Shown: positions 4,679-8,888 of the stretch, one piece after another | How positions within the stretch are numbered: the stretch's first letter is position 1 | How the letters are laid out: every line of letters starts with the position of its first letter | Assembly (NCBI GenBank): GCA_905212085.1 | Contig: CAJMDF010000053.1 | Coordinates: 1-8,888, forward strand | Direction: 5' to 3' | Origin: an uncultured Clostridium sp. | GTDB taxonomy: Bacteria > Cyanobacteriota > Vampirovibrionia > Gastranaerophilales > Gastranaerophilaceae | Length of the DNA: 8,888 nucleotides | Notes under the pieces: generated by a model | What the model was told of the DNA's origin: nothing | Seen by the model: the letters and a program-made list of their open reading frames with translations, nothing else | Databases searched by the model: none | Program-made: the position numbers and the translations under genes

Positions 4679-6058
4679 ATGGCTAGAGTTAAATCAAAAT
4701 GGATATGTCAGGAATGCGGTTATGAAACAGCAGGTTATTTAGGGAAATGCCCGGAATGCGGAGCTTGGGGAAGTTTGGTAGAAGAAGTTCAATTTGCTGC
4801 AAAACCTCAACAGACAAGTGTGCATGATGAGTTTATAAATCGTGAAAAACCTGAGTTATTAAAAGATATTCATATCGGGGAAGAATTAAGAGTTTCTACA
4901 AATATTTCCGAATTTGACAGGATTTTGGGTGGCGGCTTAGTGCAAGGCTCACTTGTTTTGATTGCAGGAGATCCTGGAATTGGAAAATCTACAATTTTGC
5001 TTCAAACAAGCGGGGAATTGTGCAAGAATAATAAAAAAGTTTTATATGTATCAGCAGAAGAAAGTGCGAGTCAGTTAAAATTAAGAGCTCAACGACTTTC
5101 TATAAATTCTGATAACTTATATGTCTATCCACAGACTTCAATGGAGAGTATAAAATCTCAAATTGAAGAAATTATGCCTGATGTTGTCGTGATTGACAGT
5201 ATTCAAGCTATCTATTCTCAAAATGTTGCAAGTTCAGCTGGTAGTGTATCTCAAATTCGTGAATGTACAAATCTTTTAATGCATATTGCAAAATCTAAAA
5301 ATATAACCGTTATTGTAATCGGCCATGTTACCAAAGAAGGTAATATTGCAGGTCCAAAAGTTCTTGAACATATGGTAGATACCGTAATTTATTTTGAGGG
5401 TGATAAATACAAATCTTACAGAATGCTTCGTTCGATGAAAAATCGTTTTGGTAACACATCTGAGGTTGGAATTTTTGAAATGCATTCAGATGGACTGAAA
5501 GAAGTAAAAAATCCAAATGAATTATTTTTGAATGAACGTTCTCAAGTTGCGACTCCAGGTAGTGCGATTATTGTAACTAATGAGGGAACTCGTCCTCTTT
5601 TAGTTGAAATTCAGGCACTTGTCGGGACAACTCCTTATCCTTCACCTCGCAGAGTTACAAATGGAGTTGATACAAGCAGAGTTTTGCAAATTCTTGCAGT
5701 CCTTGAAAAAAGAGTTGGGCTTAATTTGTCAAAACAAGATGTATATGTGAATGTAATGGGCGGAATTGATGTATATGAACCGTCAGCTGACTTAGGAATA
5801 GCACTTGCTGTTGCTACTTGTGCTAGAGATGTTGTTGTTGATCCTCAAACTGTTATAATTGGTGAAATTGGTCTATCTGGAGAAATTCATCCTGTTAATA
5901 ATATTGAAAAACGTTTGAATGAAGCAGTTATGTCAGGGTTTAAAAAAGCAATAATCCCTTATGCAAACAAAGTAGAGGATAAAAGGATTGAAATTGTTCC
6001 TGTAAAACGTTTAATGGATGCAATAAGTGCTTGTATATCACCAGTTGAAAAAAAGTAA
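4679..6058 (+). CDS. radA: DNA repair protein RadA (Sms)
   Basis: A 459-residue protein, nearly the same length as E. coli RadA (460). It is a RecA-like DNA branch-migration ATPase that helps process recombination intermediates. The N-terminal zinc finger has Cys10-x2-Cys13 and Cys24-x2-Cys27. Walker A is GDPGIGKS (97-104), Walker B is near VVVIDS (169-174), and the RadA-specific KNRFG is at 254-258. The C-terminal Lon-protease-like domain (about 290-459) includes VNVMGGIDVYEPSADL and GEIGLSGEI. The start is placed at 4679, directly before ARVKSKWICQECG; an in-frame ATG at 4637 would translate part of the terminator stem. The gene probably forms its own transcript. The next gene's promoter lies partly in its last codons. 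Confidence 0.97.
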   Translation: MARVKSKWICQECGYETAGYLGKCPECGAWGSLVEEVQFAAKPQQTSVHDEFINREKPELLKDIHIGEELRVSTNISEFDRILGGGLVQGSLVLIAGDPGIGKSTILLQTSGELCKNNKKVLYVSAEESASQLKLRAQRLSINSDNLYVYPQTSMESIKSQIEEIMPDVVVIDSIQAIYSQNVASSAGSVSQIRECTNLLMHIAKSKNITVIVIGHVTKEGNIAGPKVLEHMVDTVIYFEGDKYKSYRMLRSMKNRFGNTSEVGIFEMHSDGLKEVKNPNELFLNERSQVATPGSAIIVTNEGTRPLLVEIQALVGTTPYPSPRRVTNGVDTSRVLQILAVLEKRVGLNLSKQDVYVNVMGGIDVYEPSADLGIALAVATCARDVVVDPQTVIIGEIGLSGEIHPVNNIEKRLNEAVMSGFKKAIIPYANKVEDKRIEIVPVKRLMDAISACISPVEKK

Positions 6059-6073
6059 AAAATATTTTATAAT
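6045..6073 (+). promoter_or_regulatory. Promoter of the prepilin-like gene
   Basis: TTGAAA (6045-6050), a 17-base spacer and a perfect TATAAT (6068-6073). The -35 lies in the last codons of radA. The predicted start is near 6080, giving a leader of about 15 bases that begins at the ribosome binding site. This is one of the strongest promoter matches in the window, in front of a gene that is out of frame as given. Confidence 0.75.
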
Positions 6074-6080
6074 TAAAAAA

Positions 6081-6086
6081 AAGGAG
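6081..6086 (+). promoter_or_regulatory. Ribosome binding site of the prepilin-like gene
   Basis: AAGGAG lies eight bases before the ATG at 6095. It shows that 6095 is the real start, although the frame opened there ends at TAA 6140-6142 after 15 codons. Confidence 0.8.
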
Positions 6087-6094
6087 CAAGAAGT

Positions 6095-6888
6095 ATGAAA
6101 AATTTTTGTATTTGTAAAACGCGGGGGGGGGGCATAATTTAAGCTCCAGACTGGCTTTTACCCTGGCAGAGGTATTAATTACTTTGGGTATAATTGGTGT
6201 TGTTGCCGCAATGACAATGCCTGCATTAATTGCTAATTACCAAGAAAAGGTCACTATTACAAGATTGAAAAAGGTTTATTCAGTTTTGTCGCAATTATAT
6301 GTTTCTGTGACGCAGGAAGAAGGTTATCCTAATGAGTGGGATGTTGTGTATAATGATTCCGGTAGTCGTGATGGAACAATGACTTTTTATAATGTATTAA
6401 AAAATTATACTAAGTATTTGAAAATATGTAATAATTATGATTGTCGAGTTGAATATAAATTATTGAGTGGAAGTTATAATGGAGATTCTTCTTACAGAGT
6501 TGGTAGTTTACCCATGGTTCTTGCAGATGGAACGTTTTTGAGGGCTAATTTTACGGATTTAGGAGGAGCTAATGATTGCAACCTGGTAAGAGGGAGTTCT
6601 GATGCCTTAAAAAGTGTTTGTGCTGAATTGTATGTTGATATAAATGGTAAACAATTTCCTAATACTTTTGGTCGAGATACTTTCATTTTTTATTGGACTA
6701 AGTATGGGATTGTTCCAGTAGGGACAAAAGAAGAGTCATCACATATAACATTTGGTTCAACGTGTTCAAAAAATAAGTCCAGTTTGTATAGTGGTTATGG
6801 CTGTGCTGCTTGGGTTTTAGTTAATGAAAATATGGATTATATGCATTGTGACGACTTATCTTGGTGGGGGAAAAAGACTTGTAAATAA
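6095..6888 (+). CDS. Type IV prepilin-like protein, frame broken by a G10 tract (phase OFF)
   Basis: The promoter, ribosome binding site and ATG lead into MKNFCICKTR and then a run of ten Gs (6123-6132); in this frame translation stops at 6140. The pilin body is open in another frame from 6118 to TAA 6886 and has no usable start ahead of its signal. From 6133 it reads HNLSSRLA, then FTLAEVLITLGIIGVV (from 6157). That is a class III signal with Glu at position 5 and Ala rather than Gly at -1, followed by the hydrophobic helix that anchors pilins and packs in the fibre. The 230-residue head has eight Cys, enough for four disulfides, and a DINGKQFPNTFGRD motif like the loop near the end of pseudopilins. 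With 8 or 11 Gs the product would be 263 or 264 residues. It may be a phase-variable pilin or pseudopilin. A sequencing error in the tract is the alternative. Confidence 0.8.
6123..6132 (+). repeat. Homopolymeric G10 tract inside the prepilin leader codons
   Basis: Ten consecutive Gs in strongly AT-rich DNA, beginning ten codons into the gene. The tract sits before the cleavage signal, so its length changes the frame of the whole mature protein, while in-frame length variants add only Gly to the removed leader. Eight or eleven Gs restore the frame; nine or ten do not. Confidence 0.95.
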
Positions 6889-6890
6889 TC

Positions 6891-7229
6891 TTATTTTTTA
6901 GTTGCAACACCCGGGGCATCTTTTATTATGAAAGGTCTTACAAAAGCCCAAGTTCCATATAAAGATGTTAAAAGACCTGCGCCTAAAAGAGTTTTATTAG
7001 TCTTTGGGTGTTTGTTAAATAGTCCGCCTAGTGTTACTAAAGTTGTTCCTGCCATAATGCCAAGATAGCCCTTGAATATTGTCCTTGGCACAACTATTGT
7101 ATCTGTCATATCAGCAGAATTTTTAGTCTTGGTATGAAATTTTTCTAAAAGAGTTTCTTTCTTTTCAATTTGTTTATTATTGAAAGAAATTTGTTTTGTT
7201 TTTTGTACACATATCTTACTTACTAGCAT
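6891..7229 (-). CDS. Small membrane protein with two predicted helices
   Basis: A 112-residue protein I cannot assign to a family. A polar, Lys-rich N-terminal part (1-49) is followed by two hydrophobic stretches, about 51-71 (IFKGYLGIMAGTTLVTLGGLF) and about 80-101 (TLLGAGLLTSLYGTWAFVRPF). They are joined by a short basic loop, NKHPKTNK, and the protein ends in a short basic tail. This suggests a hairpin in the inner membrane. The start at 7229 is supported by a well-formed promoter six bases ahead. Met41 is a possible internal start that would remove most of the polar part. The gene faces the prepilin gene tail to tail, two bases apart with no terminator between them, and is divergent from gap. 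Confidence 0.65.
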   Translation of the reverse strand: MLVSKICVQKTKQISFNNKQIEKKETLLEKFHTKTKNSADMTDTIVVPRTIFKGYLGIMAGTTLVTLGGLFNKHPKTNKTLLGAGLLTSLYGTWAFVRPFIIKDAPGVATKK

Positions 7230-7235
7230 AGTTAA

Positions 7236-7264
7236 ATAATACTTTGTACTACAAAATTTTTCAA
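7236..7264 (-). promoter_or_regulatory. Promoter of the two-helix membrane protein, predicted leaderless
   Basis: On the minus strand, TTGAAA (7264-7259), a 17-base spacer and TATTAT (7241-7236). Six bases then separate it from the ATG at 7229. The gap (TTAACT) has no Shine-Dalgarno sequence. Confidence 0.7.
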
Positions 7265-7307
7265 CAAAAATTAACTATTTCTTAATATTTTAAAAGCATA
7301 TAACTAC

Positions 7308-7336
7308 TTGATTAGTTTTTTTTTTAATGTTATAAG
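7308..7336 (+). promoter_or_regulatory. gap: Promoter of the GAPDH gene
   Basis: TTGATT (7308-7313), a 17-base spacer holding ten consecutive Ts (7316-7325), and TATAAG (7331-7336). The start is predicted near 7343, with a leader of about 36 bases containing the ribosome binding site GGGAG (7365-7369), nine bases before the ATG. It is divergent from the promoter at 7236-7264. Confidence 0.65.
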
Positions 7337-7378
7337 ATACATGTTAAAGGTTTTACAAAAGAAAGGGAGTAAATACTT

Positions 7379-8389
7379 ATGACAAAAAGAAAAGTTGCTA
7401 TCAATGGTTTTGGTAGAATCGGCCGTAACACATTACGTGCTGCTATTAGAGAAGGTATTTTTGATGAAATTGATTACGTAGCAATCAACGACCCAGGTCT
7501 TAAACCTGCTGATGCTGCAAGAATTTTCAAATATGACTCTGTAATGGGTAGATTTGATGGTGAAGTTGAAGCTTATGACGAAGGTATCATCATCAACGGT
7601 AAAAAAATTAAATTCTTCGCTGAAAAAGATCCAGCTCAATTACCTTGGAAAGATTTAGGTGTTGAAGTTGTTGTTGAATCAACTGGTTTCTTTACAGATG
7701 CAACAAAAGCTCACGCTCACATCGATGCTGGTGCTAAAAAAGTTATCATTTCTGCTCCAGCTACAAACGAAGATAAAACAATCGTTTTAGGTGTTAACGA
7801 AAAAGAATACGATCCAGCTAAACATAACGTAATTTCAATGGCATCTTGTACAACTAACTGCTTAGCTCCTGTAGCTAAAGTTATTGATGAAAAATTCGGT
7901 ATCGTTAAAGGTTTAATGACAACAGTTCACTCTTATACTGGTGACCAAAGAATCTTAGATGCTGGACACAAAGATCCTAGAAGAGCTAGAGCTGGTGCTT
8001 TAAACATCGTTCCTACAAAAACTGGTGCTGCTAAAGCTGTTGCTCTTGTATTACCTCAATTAAAAGGTAAATTGGATGGTTTCGCTATGAGAGTTCCTAC
8101 TCCAGACGTATCATTAGTTGACGTTGTATTTGAACTTTCTAAAGACGTAACTGTTGAAGAAGTAAATGCAGCATTAAAAGAAGGTGCTGATGGACACATT
8201 CTTTGCTACACTGAAGAACCATTAGTTTCTTCTGACTATGTTGGTACTTCTCAATCATCTACAGTTGATGCTCTATTAACTCGTGTAATGGGCGGAAACC
8301 AAGTTAAAATCATTTCTTGGTATGACAACGAAATGGGTTATTCAACTCGTTTAGCTGAAACTACAAAAATGGTTGCTGAAAAATTATAA
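7379..8389 (+). CDS. gap: Glyceraldehyde-3-phosphate dehydrogenase
   Basis: A 336-residue enzyme, full length for the family. It converts glyceraldehyde 3-phosphate, phosphate and NAD(P)+ to 1,3-bisphosphoglycerate in glycolysis, or the reverse in gluconeogenesis, in the cytoplasm. The Rossmann start is INGFGRIGR (8-16). The catalytic centre is SCTTNC with Cys157, His184 is in TTVHSYTGDQ, and the S-loop is HKDPRRARAGALNIVPT (197-213). The ending WYDNEMGYS has Met for the common Trp. The cofactor contacts are unusual: NDPG (37-40) replaces the NDL type, and LDAGHKD (193-199) replaces LDLPHKD. Ala-Gly for Leu-Pro resembles the Ala-Ser of NADP-accepting cyanobacterial Gap2 and Bacillus GapB. Of 12 Asn codons, 10 are AAC, unlike the neighbouring genes, which fits very high expression. 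The gene is monocistronic, with its own promoter and terminator. Confidence 0.98.
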   Translation: MTKRKVAINGFGRIGRNTLRAAIREGIFDEIDYVAINDPGLKPADAARIFKYDSVMGRFDGEVEAYDEGIIINGKKIKFFAEKDPAQLPWKDLGVEVVVESTGFFTDATKAHAHIDAGAKKVIISAPATNEDKTIVLGVNEKEYDPAKHNVISMASCTTNCLAPVAKVIDEKFGIVKGLMTTVHSYTGDQRILDAGHKDPRRARAGALNIVPTKTGAAKAVALVLPQLKGKLDGFAMRVPTPDVSLVDVVFELSKDVTVEEVNAALKEGADGHILCYTEEPLVSSDYVGTSQSSTVDALLTRVMGGNQVKIISWYDNEMGYSTRLAETTKMVAEKL

Positions 8390-8404
8390 TTTTAACAATT
8401 ATAT

Positions 8405-8441
8405 AAAAAACAAGTCCGAGTAATCGGGCTTGTTTTTTTTT
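8405..8441 (+). terminator. Rho-independent terminator of gap
   Basis: A nine-pair stem (8411-8419 with 8424-8432, one G-T pair) closes on a GTAA tetraloop, which is of the GNRA type. It is preceded by six As and followed by nine Ts, and starts 15 bases after the gap stop codon. Confidence 0.92.
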
Positions 8442-8458
8442 GTTATGTATGATATTAT
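8430..8458 (+). promoter_or_regulatory. Possible promoter of the small secreted protein
   Basis: TTGTTT (8430-8435), a 17-base spacer and TATTAT (8453-8458). The -35 overlaps the last bases of the gap terminator stem and its T run. The predicted start near 8465 leaves a leader of about 16 bases with GGAGG at 8472-8476. The -35 matches only three of six positions. Confidence 0.45.
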
Positions 8459-8471
8459 CATCAATAATTTT

Positions 8472-8476
8472 GGAGG
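8472..8476 (+). promoter_or_regulatory. Ribosome binding site fixing the start at 8481
   Basis: GGAGG lies four bases before the ATG at 8481, where a signal peptide begins. The in-frame ATG at 8430 lies in the terminator and has no such site. Confidence 0.75.
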
Positions 8477-8480
8477 TTTT

Positions 8481-8858
8481 ATGAAAAAGAATATTTTATT
8501 TTCTGTATTGTTGGTTTGTTTGTTATCTATTTCAGCTTTTGCTGTTGATTTGAAAAGGTTGCCCGGAAATTCTATTGCAGATAATATTTTGCAAAGAGAT
8601 ACTTTGTTGCCTGTATATTCAGCTGTTTCTGTAAATTTGAACGGCTGTAATGATATGTCAGTTATAAATACTGAGCTTGTAACAAGACCGGAGTTTAATA
8701 AAATTATTAACGGTAAGAGGTATGCAAGTTCTGAATGGAAAGAATTATGGACTGTTATGGCTTGTGGAAAAAAAGTTTACGTTCCTGTCACTTATGTTCC
8801 AGATAAAAAAGGAATTGGTACTTCTTATATAATTGATAGTGGAGAAATTAAATATTAA
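8481..8858 (+). CDS. Small secreted protein of unknown function
   Basis: A 125-residue protein with a clear Sec signal peptide (MKKNILFSVLLVCLLSISAFA, cleavage after residue 21), leaving about 104 mature residues. The mature part has two Cys (56 and 95) that could form one disulfide across the domain. It ends in a beta-rich stretch, ELWTVMACGKKVYVPVTYVP (89-108), then a Gly-containing strand. The W-T-V-x-x-C-G-K run followed by paired V/T strands is seen in other small exported bacterial proteins, but I know no function for it. The start at 8481 is chosen for its GGAGG site and signal peptide. The gene lies behind the gap terminator and appears to have its own promoter. Confidence 0.8.
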   Translation: MKKNILFSVLLVCLLSISAFAVDLKRLPGNSIADNILQRDTLLPVYSAVSVNLNGCNDMSVINTELVTRPEFNKIINGKRYASSEWKELWTVMACGKKVYVPVTYVPDKKGIGTSYIIDSGEIKY

Positions 8859-8873
8859 TATATTAGATTAATT

Positions 8874-8878
8874 AAGGA
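8874..8878 (+). promoter_or_regulatory. Possible ribosome binding site for a gene beyond the window
   Basis: AAGGA is followed by more As and then TTTGTA at the window edge. A TTG at 8884-8886 or a start just outside could follow. Nothing more can be read from the remaining bases. Confidence 0.25.
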
Positions 8879-8888
8879 AAAATTTGTA

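Noticed and set aside
5276..5516. Two overlapping minus-strand open frames
   Set aside because: Both lie opposite conserved radA codons, including the KNRFG region, and have no independent support.
6184..6186. TTG at 6184 as the real start of the pilin-like gene
   Set aside because: It lies inside the conserved prepilin helix (at LGIIGVV), has no ribosome binding site, and would remove the cleavage signal and Glu5. The start at 6095 with AAGGAG is far better, despite the frame break.
6492..6686. Minus-strand open frame of 64 codons
   Set aside because: Antisense to the pilin head domain, with no promoter or ribosome binding site.
7433..7639. Minus-strand open frame of 68 codons
   Set aside because: Antisense to the conserved N-terminal domain of GAPDH.
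8430..8480. Longer N-terminus for the small secreted protein
   Set aside because: It would begin in the gap terminator. The ATG at 8481 has GGAGG and begins a normal signal peptide.

Overview
The window is AT-rich bacterial chromosomal DNA with closely packed genes on both strands. It has no rRNA, tRNA, CRISPR array or insertion sequence that I can see. The prepilin N-terminus (LAFTLAEVLITLGIIG, with Ala instead of Gly before the cleavage site), several MKK-type secreted proteins, and small proteins with no family I recognise suggest a gut Gastranaerophilales / 'Melainabacteria' (Vampirovibrionia) genome. That placement is an inference from style, not proof.

Layout. 1-807 (+): the tail of an unidentified gene, then a hexapeptide-repeat acyltransferase, probably the end of a surface-polysaccharide cluster. 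823-1476 (-): two adjacent small paralogues, each made of two copies of an RWYD-headed helical module. 1605-2759 (+): a secreted glycine-zipper protein. 2849-4633 (+): an apparent operon of a BlaI/MecI-type repressor, an unknown helical protein and a secreted serpin-like protein, closed by a strong hairpin terminator. 4679-6058 (+): radA. 6095-6888 (+): a type IV prepilin-like gene whose start is separated from its body by a ten-G tract that puts the reading frame out of register. 6891-7229 (-): a small two-helix membrane protein. 7379-8389 (+): glyceraldehyde-3-phosphate dehydrogenase with its own promoter and terminator. 8481-8858 (+): a small secreted protein.

Two signals stand out. First, the G10 tract in the prepilin gene looks like a slipped-strand contingency locus captured in the OFF phase. 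A complete promoter, ribosome binding site and start lie upstream, and an intact pilin body lies downstream; 8 or 11 Gs would join them. Second, four genes (823-1137, 1605-2759, radA and 6891-7229) have a -10 hexamer exactly six bases before the start codon and no Shine-Dalgarno sequence. This predicts leaderless mRNAs alongside genes with ordinary Shine-Dalgarno leaders.

The genes do not form one pathway. GAPDH and RadA are housekeeping genes. The secreted serpin-like protein, the prepilin, the glycine-zipper protein, the small secreted protein and the acyltransferase all concern the cell surface or exported space. Three tentative starts were moved downstream on promoter, ribosome-binding-site or domain evidence: 2849, 4679 and 8481.
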